In this document: one piece after another, positions 44,043 through 53,552 of the stretch
Numbering within the stretch: the first letter of the stretch is position 1
How the letters are laid out: every line of letters begins with the position of its first letter
Origin: an uncultured Polaribacter sp.
GTDB taxonomy: Bacteria; Bacteroidota; Bacteroidia; Flavobacteriales; Flavobacteriaceae
Direction: 5' to 3'
Length of the DNA stretch: 64,000 bases
Assembly: GCF_947497125.1 (NCBI RefSeq)
Contig: NZ_CANMFI010000004.1
Coordinates: 62,001 to 126,000 of the forward strand
Made by a program: the position numbers and the translations under genes
The notes under the pieces: model-generated
What the model was told of the DNA's origin: nothing
The model's input: the letters and a program-made list of their open reading frames with translations, nothing else
The model's database searches: none

Positions 44043-46973
44043 CTAATTATCTAAAATAGCTTCTTGAATAATTTGCTGAATTTCTGTTCTCATATTACTA
44101 TTTACCAATCCTTTATTTGTCATTGTTGGATAGGTTCTGTTGGATAGAAAAACATACACAAGACCACTTTTAGGATCGGCCCAAGTGTACGTCCCTGTAA
44201 AGCCAGAGTGCCCAAAACTTTCGTCTGAAACACAACCACAAGTAGCTTTTACATCAGGATTTAGTTGTGGTTTATCGAACCCTAAGCCTCTACGGACATT
44301 GTTTTCAGAAAAATAACGGTGATTAAATTTGTTTAAAGTTGTTGTTTTTAAGTAACGTTTGCCACCATAATACCCTCTTTGTAAATACATTTGCATCATT
44401 TTTGCAACATCATTTGCATTTGCAAACAAACCTGCATGCCCGGCTACACCACCCAACATAGCCGCCCCCATATCATGCACATAACCATGTATAACTTGGT
44501 TGCGGTAATAGGTATCTATTTCTGATGGTACTATTTCTTTTTTGTAAAATTTTTGAAGTGGCAAAAAACTGGTTCTATTGGCACCCAATGATTTATAAAA
44601 ATATTCGTCTGCTAAAATATTTAGAGGTTTTTGGTAATTATTTTCTAACATTTCTTTAAATAAATAATACCCTAAATCGCTGTATTTATAACCTTCAGTT
44701 TCCCTTTGATCTACATTTTTAATGTATTTGTAAATACTATCTTTATAAGAGTTTTTTAAGTATAAGTTTTCGGCAACTTTAATTGCTTTCTTTCTTGTTT
44801 TCTTTGTGGCATAAAGTGAGGTCAAATTTTTATGGGTTACACTATCTTGAGTGGCAATATAAAAAGGAATCCAAGCTTTTAACTGCCCCGTATGAGAGAG
44901 TATTTTTTTTACAGAAACAGCTGCCTTATTACTATTTTTAAAATTTGGTAATAAACGGCCAATACTATCATTTAAAGATATCTTATTATCTTCTTCTGCT
45001 TTCATTATTAAAGGTAAAGAAGCTAATATTTTAGTAAGAGACGCTAAATCGTAAACATCTGAGTTTTTTACAGATCTAACTTTCTTATCTGTATGATATC
45101 CATAGCTTTTTTGAAGTACTACTTTGCCATTTCTTGCTACCAACACCTGAAAACCTGGTGCCATTTTATCTTTTAAAATGATTGCCGACAAAGAATCTAT
45201 TTTTTCTAATTTTTTAGAAGATAAATTAACAGCTTCTGGTATGGTATAAGACAACCTGCTTAAATTTGAAGTAGAAAGACCTGTACCTTCTAAAAACTCT
45301 TTTCTTATAGAAACTGGTAATTTTCCTTTTGCCTCAAAAGCACCAAAAATTAACTGCGCAGAAAGCTCTTGAGAAATTTTACTGTTTTGATAAGAAACAA
45401 CAATACTTTCTATATTTGTAAATGATTTTATTTGCAAAAGGCTGTACGGACTTGCAAAAACATTTAAAATTACATTTTTGTGGCGTGCAATTTCTTGCAA
45501 CCAAACTAACTCTTTATTAGTGAATTTATAGCTTTTCCACGGATTTAAATTCGATTTATGAAACCCGACTATTACCATATTATATGGCTGTAATTTTTGT
45601 ATTAATGTATTTAAATTAGCGTCAGACACCTTGGTTATTTTGGTATAATTTTGCACCATTTCATAAAAATGAGCGCCAGAATCATCACCCAACTCTACAT
45701 ACGCAATTTGCTGCTTCTCTAAATTTCTAACTGGTAAATTTTCTTTAGTATCTTTTACAACTGTAATTGCATTTTTAATCAATTCTCTGTGCAATAACTC
45801 GTCTTCTATAGTATTTAAGTCTTCTGTAATATTATTTATTTCTATGGCTTTGTAACTATGTAAACCTGCCCAATATTTTGCTTTTAAAATTTTACGAACA
45901 GAAAAATCGATTCTTTCTTCTGTTAGCGTTTTTAATTCTAACGCTTTTTTAATCAAATGAATTGTTGCGGGTACATCTTGCGGAATTAACAACAAATCAT
46001 TACCAGCAAGAATTGCTGCTAAATCTATTTGAGATGATGATGCGTAATTTGCAGCGCCTTTCATGTTTAAACCATCGGTAATTATTAGCCCTAAAAACCC
46101 CAGTTCTTGTTGCAACAAATCGGTTACTACATTTTTAGATAAAGAAGTTGGCAAATTAGAATTAGCTTCTAAACTAGGAATACTTAAATGCGCCGTCATT
46201 ACACTTGCAATACCAGCATCAAATACTTTCTTATACGGATATAATTCTATAGAATCTAAGCGGTTTCTATCAAAATTTAATACCGGTAAGGTATGGTGAG
46301 AGTCTGTTGCAGTATCTCCATGACCCGGAAAGTGTTTGCCATTTGCCAAAACACCTTCACTTTGCATGCCTTGTGTAAATGCAATTGCTTTATCCGTTAC
46401 ATTTTGTTTACTTTCTCCAAAAGATCGGTTTCCAATAATAGGGTTTTCTGGGTTTGTGTTAATATCTACAACGGGTGCAAAATTAATATGAATGCCCAAA
46501 CGCTTGCAATGCTTTCCTAAATGTTGCCCAAATTGTCTTACCAAAGAATCATTTTTAATGGCACCTAAAGTCATGTTCCAAGGAAACCTGTAGGTGTTTT
46601 TTAAACGCATATCTAACCCCCATTCTCCATCAAAACCAATTAATAAAGGATACTTTGCCGCAGCTTGATACTTATTGTTTAATGCTGCTTGTTTTTCTGG
46701 GGTTCCTTGCATAAAAATTAAATTACCAACATGGTATTTGGTAATCAATTCTGTAATAAAATCTTCATGCTTTTTATCTTTATTAGAATAGGCTTGTACC
46801 ATAAAAAACTGACCAATTTTTTCATCTAAGGTCATGTTTTTCAATATACTATCTACCCAAACAGTCTGTGCTTCAGCATCTTTGGCAATTAAAGGATCTA
46901 CGCTTTGCGCATTTAAATTACACACAAAACACAACAACACAATTATAAGTAACTCTTTTTTCATCTTTTTCAA
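44043..46973 (-). CDS. Exported GH3 beta-N-acetylglucosaminidase (NagZ-like) fused to a serine hydrolase (class C beta-lactamase-like)
   Basis: A 976-residue two-enzyme protein. Signal peptide at about 1-22. The GH3 domain (about 35-400) has the NagZ signature KHFPGHGDTATDSHHTLP (213-230) with His in the catalytic loop, and nucleophile Asp300 in IITDGLNMKG. A GH3 C-terminal-like linker domain follows. The second catalytic domain (about 600-970) has SLTK (Ser about 641), a YSD motif and HSGFTGT. The first would remove GlcNAc from muropeptides; the second is a penicillin-binding/esterase-type hydrolase. Fusion suggests coupled peptidoglycan turnover in the periplasm. Similar fusions are known in Bacteroidota. 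Confidence 0.9.
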   Translation of the reverse strand: MKKMKKELLIIVLLCFVCNLNAQSVDPLIAKDAEAQTVWVDSILKNMTLDEKIGQFFMVQAYSNKDKKHEDFITELITKYHVGNLIFMQGTPEKQAALNNKYQAAAKYPLLIGFDGEWGLDMRLKNTYRFPWNMTLGAIKNDSLVRQFGQHLGKHCKRLGIHINFAPVVDINTNPENPIIGNRSFGESKQNVTDKAIAFTQGMQSEGVLANGKHFPGHGDTATDSHHTLPVLNFDRNRLDSIELYPYKKVFDAGIASVMTAHLSIPSLEANSNLPTSLSKNVVTDLLQQELGFLGLIITDGLNMKGAANYASSSQIDLAAILAGNDLLLIPQDVPATIHLIKKALELKTLTEERIDFSVRKILKAKYWAGLHSYKAIEINNITEDLNTIEDELLHRELIKNAITVVKDTKENLPVRNLEKQQIAYVELGDDSGAHFYEMVQNYTKITKVSDANLNTLIQKLQPYNMVIVGFHKSNLNPWKSYKFTNKELVWLQEIARHKNVILNVFASPYSLLQIKSFTNIESIVVSYQNSKISQELSAQLIFGAFEAKGKLPVSIRKEFLEGTGLSTSNLSRLSYTIPEAVNLSSKKLEKIDSLSAIILKDKMAPGFQVLVARNGKVVLQKSYGYHTDKKVRSVKNSDVYDLASLTKILASLPLIMKAEEDNKISLNDSIGRLLPNFKNSNKAAVSVKKILSHTGQLKAWIPFYIATQDSVTHKNLTSLYATKKTRKKAIKVAENLYLKNSYKDSIYKYIKNVDQRETEGYKYSDLGYYLFKEMLENNYQKPLNILADEYFYKSLGANRTSFLPLQKFYKKEIVPSEIDTYYRNQVIHGYVHDMGAAMLGGVAGHAGLFANANDVAKMMQMYLQRGYYGGKRYLKTTTLNKFNHRYFSENNVRRGLGFDKPQLNPDVKATCGCVSDESFGHSGFTGTYTWADPKSGLVYVFLSNRTYPTMTNKGLVNSNMRTEIQQIIQEAILDN

Positions 46974-46985
46974 TCAACTTTTTTT

Positions 46986-47066
46986 GGGCGTTTAAACAGG
47001 CTTTCCATTCTATCTTTTTATGCAAAAAAGCAATAAAAAGGATGCCATTTCAATCCTTAACGCAAC
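46986..47066 (-). repeat. Structured dispersed element, copy 2
   Basis: The minus strand has the same ordered blocks as the element at 4103-4186. It starts TTGCGTTAAGGATTGAAATG and continues GGCATCC, a T-run/A-run hairpin, and GATAGAATGGAAAGCC, ending with AAACGCCC. The end blocks GCGTT and AACGC are complementary. Sequence has drifted while block order is kept. It lies in the 129-bp gap upstream of the GH3 fusion gene. Confidence 0.7.
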
Positions 47067-47102
47067 CTATCTGTAAACGTATTTCAATTTTAAAAATATT
47101 TT

Positions 47103-47588
47103 TTATACCAAAAAGCGTTTGTGCCAACTCTCTTGTGCTGGTAGCTCCCATTGGTTTTCAAATTCAGCTTTGGTATTTACCATATTATTAAAAACAATAG
47201 TTTCTGCAGTAATTTTTTTCTCTTTAGCAAACTTTTGAAAGTCTGATAACTTAACCACATTAATAGAATTGTTATCTTTAAAAGTAACATTTAACTTGTT
47301 CATTAAATCTACTTCTAATTCGTTTTCTATCTCTTTAATAAAACGCACAGAACTATCTATAGAACAGCCAGAAACATTGTTAAAACTTTCATCTACTGCC
47401 AATACCAAAAACTGATTATACTTGATAACAAAAGAGCCTTTTAAATCATCTCCATGTCGCGTCCATTGATTGATAAAATCTGCTGCCTTCTCAGAAATTA
47501 CGTTTATTTCATTCTCTGTAAGAATTCTATCTGCTTGATAAACCCAAACACGAGAATTATCGGGTAAATTTTTATATGCTGTAAACAT
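47103..47588 (-). CDS. Conserved Bacteroidota protein, often mislabelled ABC transporter ATPase
   Basis: A 161-residue soluble protein without signal peptide or membrane segment. It begins MFTAYKNLPDNSRVWVYQAD and contains WTRHGDDLKGSFVIKYNQF (about 42-60), VDESFNNVSGCSIDSSVRFI (about 72-91) and a C-terminal WELPAQESWHKRFL. No Walker A, Walker B or ABC signature is present, so the ATPase label found on homologues (recalled) is not supported. Conserved Asp, His and a Cys in SGCSID could be functional, but no role can be assigned. Single gene. Confidence 0.75.
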   Translation of the reverse strand: MFTAYKNLPDNSRVWVYQADRILTENEINVISEKAADFINQWTRHGDDLKGSFVIKYNQFLVLAVDESFNNVSGCSIDSSVRFIKEIENELEVDLMNKLNVTFKDNNSINVVKLSDFQKFAKEKKITAETIVFNNMVNTKAEFENQWELPAQESWHKRFLV

Positions 47589-47694
47589 TATTGTTGTTGG
47601 TTTAAATATGTTAAAAAAACTAGATTGATTGTCATAAAATCTTTACAATTTTATGGGAATAACATATTAGTTTTATAACTGTTTTTTTTTGCTT

Positions 47695-48522
47695 TTATCT
47701 TAAATTAAATTTCTGCTGTAATGCGGCTAACTTTTCGCCATCTGTCATTTTCTTTTTTGGCGGATTCATTCTTTCTTTTATCTGCTTTAATACCTTTTTG
47801 GTGTATAAAGGAAAGTCTGCATTTTGCATCCAATTATAATACCCAGGGTTTTCTGTAAAAACATCTTCAACGGTTCTTCCTTTATACTTTCCGAAAGAAA
47901 AAATTTCTTGCTTTTTATCATTCATCAAAATAAAACCAGCAAAATCAGCTCGTTGTCCGTGGGTAGAATATTCACTTAAAGCATCAACCGTATTTTCTAT
48001 GTCTTTATACTTATCTAATTGTGCCAATAAAATCTCGTAAGTTGCATTGGTATCTGCCTCTGCACCATGAGCTCCTTCTAACTCTTTACCACAATAAAAC
48101 TGATAGCCTGCGCTTAAAGTTCGTTGTTCTTTTTTATGAAAAATAACTTGTACATCGATTGCTTTTCTGTTTTTCATATCAAAATCGATGCCAGCGCGCA
48201 TTAATTCTTCTGCCAATAAAGGAATATCGAATCTGTTAGAATTAAAACCTGCCAAATCTGCATCTGCAATCATTGTATTAATTTCGGGTGCCAATTCTTT
48301 AAAAGTAGGTTCTGCAGCTACTTTTTCATTAGTAATACCGTGTACATCAATTGTAGCTTGGGGTATCGTTATTTCTGGGTTTACCAACCACGTTTTACTC
48401 TCTTTATTTCCGTTTGGGTGTACTTTTAAAATAGCTATTTCTACAATTCTATCTACAGCAATATTTACTCCTGTGGTTTCTAAATCGAAAAATACAATCG
48501 GTTTTGTTAAGTTTAAATTCAT
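47695..48522 (-). CDS. DEDDh 3'-5' exonuclease (DNA polymerase III epsilon-like)
   Basis: A 275-residue exonuclease. All five catalytic positions of the DEDDh class are seen: FFDLETTG (Asp13, Glu15), GFNSNRFDIP (Asp about 98) and HGAEADTNATY (His about 152, Asp 157). A C-terminal extension (about 185-275) with FGKYKGRTVEDVFTENPGYY is a small added domain seen in Bacteroidota homologues. It could proofread replication or trim DNA/RNA ends; whether it is the actual replicative epsilon subunit is not known. Confidence 0.87.
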   Translation of the reverse strand: MNLNLTKPIVFFDLETTGVNIAVDRIVEIAILKVHPNGNKESKTWLVNPEITIPQATIDVHGITNEKVAAEPTFKELAPEINTMIADADLAGFNSNRFDIPLLAEELMRAGIDFDMKNRKAIDVQVIFHKKEQRTLSAGYQFYCGKELEGAHGAEADTNATYEILLAQLDKYKDIENTVDALSEYSTHGQRADFAGFILMNDKKQEIFSFGKYKGRTVEDVFTENPGYYNWMQNADFPLYTKKVLKQIKERMNPPKKKMTDGEKLAALQQKFNLR

Positions 48523-48548
48523 CTAATTTGTTTTAATTTTAATTCCGA

Positions 48549-48570
48549 ACTAGAAATCTACTATTCTAGT
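48549..48570 (-). terminator. Possible weak hairpin between PPK2 and exonuclease genes
   Basis: Seven-base arms ACTAGAA/TTCTAGT around an 8-nt loop in the 57-bp gap. No good T-run follows on the minus strand, so function is uncertain. Confidence 0.35.
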
Positions 48571-48579
48571 AATATAAAG

Positions 48580-49440
48580 CTATTCGTTATTTAATTGTTC
48601 TTTAAAATCTGCAACTTGTATTTGTAATTTTGCAGAAAGTGTAGGTTCTTTAAAATTATATTTTTCTAATTCTTTTAAAACGATTGATGCTAAAAGCAAT
48701 CTAGCCGTTGGTTTATCATCCGCAGGTAAAACAAACCAAGAGGCATTTTCTTTAGAGGTTCTGTTTAACAAGTCTTCGTAGCAAAACTGATATTTTTCCC
48801 ACAACTTTCGTTCTTTTAAATCTCCTGAAGAAAATTTCCAATTCTTTTCAGGTATATTCAACCTTCTTAACAACCTGTTTTTTTGCTCTTCTTTAGATAA
48901 GTTTAAAAAGAATTTTAACACAATAGTACCACTATCTGTAAGATGTTTTTCGAAATTATTAATTTTTTGCATTCTATCATGATAAAATGCATCATCTAAG
49001 TCTACCAAACTATTAACATTTGGTATGTTTTCTGCAAACACATAACTTGGGTGAACTCTAGTTACCAATACGTTTTCGTAATGCGTTCTATTAAAAACAC
49101 CTATTTTACCTTTGGCTGGTAATACTATATAATGACGCCATAAAAAATCGTGCTTCAACTCTAATTCGGTAGGTACTTTAAAACTGTGTACTTCTACCCC
49201 ACGAGCATTCACATCTTTAAAAACCTCTCTAATTAAGCTGTCTTTTCCAGAAGTATCCATTCCTTGCAAACAAATTAACATACTGTGTTTGCCTTCGGCA
49301 TACATAGTATCTTGTAGTTTGCTTATTTTTTTTCTTATTTTTTTTAGCTTTTTCTTTGCATCATTAACCACTTCTTTGGTCTTAAAATCAGATAGTTTTA
49401 TGGTGGTTGTTATTCTGTACATTTGTTTTTTCTTTCTCAT
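48580..49440 (-). CDS. Polyphosphate kinase 2 family protein
   Basis: A 286-residue PPK2. Walker A is GMDTSGKDSLIREVF (about 60-74), the lid/basic motif is in KVPTELELKHDFLWRHY (about 88-104), and Walker B follows in GKIGVFNRTHYENVLVTRVH (about 109-128). PPK2 enzymes transfer phosphate between polyphosphate and nucleotides, mostly making NDP or NTP from NMP or NDP. The subclass (AMP or ADP acceptor) cannot be fixed by eye. It diverges from the FAD oxidoreductase gene. Confidence 0.9.
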   Translation of the reverse strand: MRKKKQMYRITTTIKLSDFKTKEVVNDAKKKLKKIRKKISKLQDTMYAEGKHSMLICLQGMDTSGKDSLIREVFKDVNARGVEVHSFKVPTELELKHDFLWRHYIVLPAKGKIGVFNRTHYENVLVTRVHPSYVFAENIPNVNSLVDLDDAFYHDRMQKINNFEKHLTDSGTIVLKFFLNLSKEEQKNRLLRRLNIPEKNWKFSSGDLKERKLWEKYQFCYEDLLNRTSKENASWFVLPADDKPTARLLLASIVLKELEKYNFKEPTLSAKLQIQVADFKEQLNNE

Positions 49441-49529
49441 TTTAAATAATTTTTAAATTTAAAAAAAATAAAATATTTAAATCTTAATTTTAAGAGAAAC
49501 TTATTTATTTTTTAAAGTCTAAATTTCAG

Positions 49530-49537
49530 TATTTTTG
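49530..49537 (+). promoter_or_regulatory. -7 element, five bases before the oxidoreductase ATG
   Basis: TATTTTTG, an exact TAnnTTTG match. Only 4 bp separate it from the ATG at 49542. Initiation 4-7 nt downstream would fall on or next to the ATG, so the mRNA is probably leaderless. Confidence 0.6.
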
Positions 49538-49541
49538 CGGT

Positions 49542-51098
49542 ATGGTAAAAGAAATTCAACTTCGGGTAAATTTAATAGAAGAACGCAAAGAAAATATTCT
49601 GCTGCAAAAAGCTTCTAAGAATTTGGCTATTGATCAAAAAGAAATTTCTGCTGTAAAAATTTTACGTAAATCGATTGATGCACGTAAAAAAGACATTATT
49701 TTTAATTATAAAGTGGCGGTTTATATTAATGAAAGTGTGCCAGAAAAATCTGATTATATTTTTGATTATAAAGATGTTTCTAAGGCTAAAGAAATACATA
49801 TTATTGGTTTTGGGCCGGCAGGTATGTATGCCGCTTTGCGTTGTATCGAATTAGGCTATAAACCTATTGTGTTAGAACGCGGTAAAAACGTACAAGAAAG
49901 AAGACGAGACCTTAAAGCAATTAATCAAGATCATATTGTTCATGAAGATTCTAATTATTGCTTTGGCGAAGGTGGCGCTGGCACCTATTCTGATGGTAAA
50001 CTATATACAAGAAGCTTAAAACGTGGAGATGTAAGACGTATTTTTGAAAACCTAGTTTATCATGGCGCTACCGAACAAATTTTAATTGATGCTCATCCAC
50101 ATATCGGAACCAATAAGCTACCCAAAATAATAGCAAATATTAGAGAGAATATCTTAAAATTTGGTGGCGAAATCCATTTTAATACAAGAGTTGTAGATTT
50201 TACAATTAAGAACCATAAACTAAAAGCAATTCAATTGCAAAACGGACAAGAAATGGCAGTGAATTCTGTTATTTTAGCTACCGGTCATTCTGCAAGAGAC
50301 ATATACGAATTATTACATAAAAAGAAAATTGCTTTAAAAGCTAAATCTTTTGCAATGGGTGTTCGAGTAGAGCATCCGCAAGAAATAATAGATCAAATAC
50401 AATATCATTGTACATCAGAAAGAGATGCACTTTTACCGGCTGCAGCTTACAGTTTGGTTCATCAAGTAAACAATAGAGGTGTGTATTCTTTTTGCATGTG
50501 CCCAGGTGGTTTTATTGTACCTGCTGCTACCTCAAACGGCGAAGTAGTGGTCAATGGAATGTCGCCAAGTAGACGAAACAATAAATTTGCAAATTCTGGA
50601 ATTGTTGTAGAATTAGATATTGATAAAGATTTTAAGAAATATGAAGCATTCGGAGCGTTAAAAGGATTGGAATTTCAAAAAGATTTAGAAAAAATTGCCT
50701 TTTATGCTGGTGGTAGATCTCAAGCTGCACCTGCACAAAAATTAGTCGATTTTGTTGATGGAAAATTATCATCAGACTTAAATGAAACCTCTTACCAACC
50801 AGGGTTAAAATCTGCACCAATGCATTCTTTATTGCCTAAAATTATTGGTAGTAGACTGCGAAAAGGGTTTGCCGCTTTTGGACAAAAAATGCATGGCTAT
50901 TACACAAATGAAGCAAATATTATTGGGGTAGAATCTAGAACATCATCACCAGTAAACATCCCTAGAAAAGAAAACTTAGAACACGTAGAAATTCAAGGGC
51001 TTTTTCCTTGCGGAGAAGGTGGTGGTTATGCAGGCGGTATTGTTTCTGCCGCTATGGACGGCGAACGTTGTGCAGAAGCAGCTATTGCAAAAATGTAA
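49542..51098 (+). CDS. FAD-dependent NAD(P)-type oxidoreductase (COG2509-like)
   Basis: A 518-residue flavoprotein. A short N-terminal domain (about 1-80) precedes the FAD-binding motif IIGFGPAGMYAALRCIELG (about 86-104). Then come YCFGEGGAGTYSDGKLYTR (about 141-159), the second dinucleotide segment ILATGHSARDIYELL and C-terminal GLFPCGEGGGYAGGIVSAAMDG. The last segment closes the FAD site. Substrate is unknown; homologues are called uncharacterised FAD-dependent dehydrogenases. The gene may be translated from a leaderless message. It diverges from ppk2. Confidence 0.88.
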   Translation: MVKEIQLRVNLIEERKENILLQKASKNLAIDQKEISAVKILRKSIDARKKDIIFNYKVAVYINESVPEKSDYIFDYKDVSKAKEIHIIGFGPAGMYAALRCIELGYKPIVLERGKNVQERRRDLKAINQDHIVHEDSNYCFGEGGAGTYSDGKLYTRSLKRGDVRRIFENLVYHGATEQILIDAHPHIGTNKLPKIIANIRENILKFGGEIHFNTRVVDFTIKNHKLKAIQLQNGQEMAVNSVILATGHSARDIYELLHKKKIALKAKSFAMGVRVEHPQEIIDQIQYHCTSERDALLPAAAYSLVHQVNNRGVYSFCMCPGGFIVPAATSNGEVVVNGMSPSRRNNKFANSGIVVELDIDKDFKKYEAFGALKGLEFQKDLEKIAFYAGGRSQAAPAQKLVDFVDGKLSSDLNETSYQPGLKSAPMHSLLPKIIGSRLRKGFAAFGQKMHGYYTNEANIIGVESRTSSPVNIPRKENLEHVEIQGLFPCGEGGGYAGGIVSAAMDGERCAEAAIAKM

Positions 51099-51157
51099 TA
51101 ATTTTTTGCTATAATTGAATAACTATGTCTAATTTTACTGACTATTACACTATATAA

Positions 51158-51595
51158 ATGAAAATAACTATTGGCCGTATTGATAAAGCAGATTTTCCTG
51201 AATTATCTCTTTCAGATATTGATGTAAAAATTGATTCTGGCGCCTATACATCTTCTATTCATTGTTCTGATATTAAAGAAATAATGGTAGATGGTAAAAA
51301 ACACTTATGTTTTAAATTACTAGATCCAAAGCACTTATTGTACAGCAATAAAGAGTTTATATTTAAAAATTATTCAAATAAAAAGGTAAAAAGTTCTAAC
51401 GGAATCTCTGAAAAGAGGTTTTTAATAGAAACATCAATTATAATTTTCGATCAAATTTTTTCAATTCATTTAACATTAAGTGAGCGTAAAGAAATGAAAT
51501 TTCCTATATTGTTGGGAAGAAAATTTTTAAGCACAAAATTTGTGATTGATACCGCAAAACAAAATCTATCACATAAATTAAAATCAAATAAATGA
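51158..51595 (+). CDS. RimK-associated aspartic protease-like protein (PF05618, 'ATP-dependent zinc protease')
   Basis: A 145-residue protein. The retropepsin-like catalytic pattern is [13 protein letters not shown] (about 24-36; Asp26), and [17 protein letters not shown] (about 111-127) is the second conserved strand. Despite the family's zinc protease name, the fold is that of a single-domain aspartic protease. Its stop codon overlaps the rimK start by 4 bp (ATGA), a tight link that suggests it trims or controls glutamate tails added by RimK. Confidence 0.82.
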   Translation: MKITIGRIDKADFPELSLSDIDVKIDSGAYTSSIHCSDIKEIMVDGKKHLCFKLLDPKHLLYSNKEFIFKNYSNKKVKSSNGISEKRFLIETSIIIFDQIFSIHLTLSERKEMKFPILLGRKFLSTKFVIDTAKQNLSHKLKSNK

Positions 51596-52467
51596 GAATT
51601 GTAATTTTATCTAGAAACCCCAAATTGTATTCAACAAAAAGATTAGTTGAAGCTGCAGAAAAAAGAAAACATGAAGTTTTTGTGGTCGATCATTTAAAAT
51701 GCAATATCGAAATAGAAAAAAGAGCTCCTAAAATTCACTATAAAGGTGAATATCTAGAAAACATAGACGCTATTATTCCTAGAATTGGTGCGTCGGTAAC
51801 ATTTTATGGTACCGCGGTTATAAGACAATTTGAAATGATGAAAGTCTTTACTGCCGTATCTTCTATGGCATTAACAAGATCTAGAGACAAATTAAGCAGC
51901 CTACAAATTTTAGCAAGAGCTGGTGTTGGTTTACCAAAAACTGTTTTTACAAATTACACAAAAGATGTAGAACATGTAATAGCTTCTGTTGGTGGTACTC
52001 CACTTGTATTAAAACTTTTAGAGGGTACACAAGGCTTAGGTGTTGTTTTAGCTGAAACTAAAAACGCAGCAACCTCTGTATTAGAGGCCTTTAACGGATT
52101 GGGTGCACGCGTTATTGCTCAAGAATTTATTAAAGAAGCTGGTGGTGCAGATATTAGAGCATTTGTGGTTGATGGTAAGGTAATTGGTGCTATGAAACGT
52201 CAAGGAAAAGAAGGAGAATTTAGATCTAATTTACACAGAGGTGGTAATGCTACCGTTATAGAATTAACCGACGAAGAAGAAAAAACAGCGCTAAAAGCAA
52301 CCAAAGCATTAGGTTTGGGTGTTGCTGGTGTAGATATGTTACAATCTTCTAAAGGCCCTTTGGTATTAGAAGTAAACTCTTCGCCAGGCTTAGAAGGAAT
52401 AGAAGTTGCAACTGGTAAAAATATTGCAAAAGAAATTATTAGATATTTAGAAATTCATGTCGAGTAA
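51592..52467 (+). CDS. rimK: RimK family ATP-grasp ligase (ribosomal protein S6 or related glutamate ligase)
   Basis: A 291-residue ATP-grasp enzyme. It starts [20 protein letters not shown], with ATP-binding [15 protein letters not shown] (about 142-156), the basic [16 protein letters not shown] (about 203-218) and Mg-binding [14 protein letters not shown] (about 263-276). E. coli RimK adds glutamates to the C-terminus of S6. In flavobacteria the target could be S6 or another protein. It overlaps the next gene by 11 bp, so three genes are translationally coupled. Confidence 0.92.
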   Translation: MRIVILSRNPKLYSTKRLVEAAEKRKHEVFVVDHLKCNIEIEKRAPKIHYKGEYLENIDAIIPRIGASVTFYGTAVIRQFEMMKVFTAVSSMALTRSRDKLSSLQILARAGVGLPKTVFTNYTKDVEHVIASVGGTPLVLKLLEGTQGLGVVLAETKNAATSVLEAFNGLGARVIAQEFIKEAGGADIRAFVVDGKVIGAMKRQGKEGEFRSNLHRGGNATVIELTDEEEKTALKATKALGLGVAGVDMLQSSKGPLVLEVNSSPGLEGIEVATGKNIAKEIIRYLEIHVE

Positions 52468-53410
52468 GAGACCTTTTATTCTTTTAGGGAAAGAAATTCC
52501 TAAAGGAAAACGAACTGTTTTAGATTTAAAAGTTGCAAAATTACATACAAGAACCACTGTCAATGTTCCTGTAATTATAGAACGTTCTCAAAAACCTGGT
52601 CCGGTTGTACTCTTGTTAGCTGGTATTCATGGAGATGAAACTAACGGAGTTGGTATTGTTAGAGAAATTATAAGCCTTGGCTTAAACAAACCTAAAAAAG
52701 GAACCATTATCTGTATTCCGGTTTTTAATATCTTCGGATATTTAATACAAACACGAGAATTTCCGGACGGTAGAGATTTAAATAGAATGTTTCCTGGTTC
52801 TGCAAACGGCTCTTTAGCGAGCCAATTTGCTTATCAATTTACAAAAGAAATTGCACCTTTTGTAGATTACATTATCGATTTTCATACAGGTGGCGGCGAG
52901 AGAGATAATATTGCCCAAATTAGATGTATCAAAGAAGATAAAAAAGCACTAGACTTGGCAATAGTATTTAACCCTCCGATGATTGTTTATTCTGAGAACA
53001 TAAAAAAATCTCTAAGAGAAACTTTTAACAAACTCGGAAAAACAATTTTACTTTTTGAGGGAGGAAAATCGAAAGAATTAAATCCTACAATTATCAATGA
53101 AGGCGTTAATGGTACAAAAAACGTATTGATTCATTTAGGCCTAATTGATGGAGAAATTACAGTAAAAGAAAGACCTTTTTTTGTTGATAAAACAAAATGG
53201 CTAAGAGCACAACACTCTGGAATGTTAAAAATTAAAATTGTAAACGGTAGCTTCGTTAAAAAGAAAGAAGTTTTAGGAGTCATACAAGATCCGTTTGGCG
53301 AATTTAAAAAGAAAATTTATGCTCCTTTTAATTGTCATGTATTTTGTATAAATAAAACACCTATCGTTAATAAAGGAGATGCATTATTTCATTTAAGTAT
53401 AGATAATTAG
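52457..53410 (+). CDS. Succinylglutamate desuccinylase/aspartoacylase family protein
   Basis: A 317-residue zinc hydrolase of the AstE/AspA family. Zinc ligands are in [10 protein letters not shown] (His58, Glu61) and [11 protein letters not shown] (His about 143). A C-terminal beta domain (about 240-315) resembles a barrel-sandwich. Members remove acyl groups from amino acids. Its overlap with rimK and the aspartic protease-like gene suggests a role on glutamylated proteins or peptides rather than in arginine catabolism. A terminator follows. Confidence 0.87.
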   Translation: MSSKRPFILLGKEIPKGKRTVLDLKVAKLHTRTTVNVPVIIERSQKPGPVVLLLAGIHGDETNGVGIVREIISLGLNKPKKGTIICIPVFNIFGYLIQTREFPDGRDLNRMFPGSANGSLASQFAYQFTKEIAPFVDYIIDFHTGGGERDNIAQIRCIKEDKKALDLAIVFNPPMIVYSENIKKSLRETFNKLGKTILLFEGGKSKELNPTIINEGVNGTKNVLIHLGLIDGEITVKERPFFVDKTKWLRAQHSGMLKIKIVNGSFVKKKEVLGVIQDPFGEFKKKIYAPFNCHVFCINKTPIVNKGDALFHLSIDN

Positions 53411-53439
53411 TAGACTTTCTTGAAATTTGATTTTACACA

Positions 53440-53478
53440 AAAACCATTTTAATTCTTTAAAATGGTTTTTGTTTTTTG
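53440..53478 (+). terminator. Terminator of the RimK trio
   Basis: Stem AAAACCATTTTAA/TTTAAAATGGTTTT, loop TTC-like, then TTGTTTTTTG. Strong intrinsic terminator 30 bp after the AspA-like gene. Confidence 0.85.
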
Positions 53479-53552
53479 TGAAATTAGTATCTTACATCCA
53501 TTAATAATAACTAAAATAGCAACAATTTACTCCCCCATTAAAACACTTTATT

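Noticed and set aside
44043..46973. Beta-lactamase resistance gene
   Set aside because: The SxxK domain is fused to a NagZ-like GH3 domain and fits peptidoglycan turnover; no resistance context is present.
52457..53410. Arginine succinyltransferase pathway (astE)
   Set aside because: The AstE/AspA-family gene is not near other ast genes and is coupled to rimK instead, so the catabolic name is not supported.
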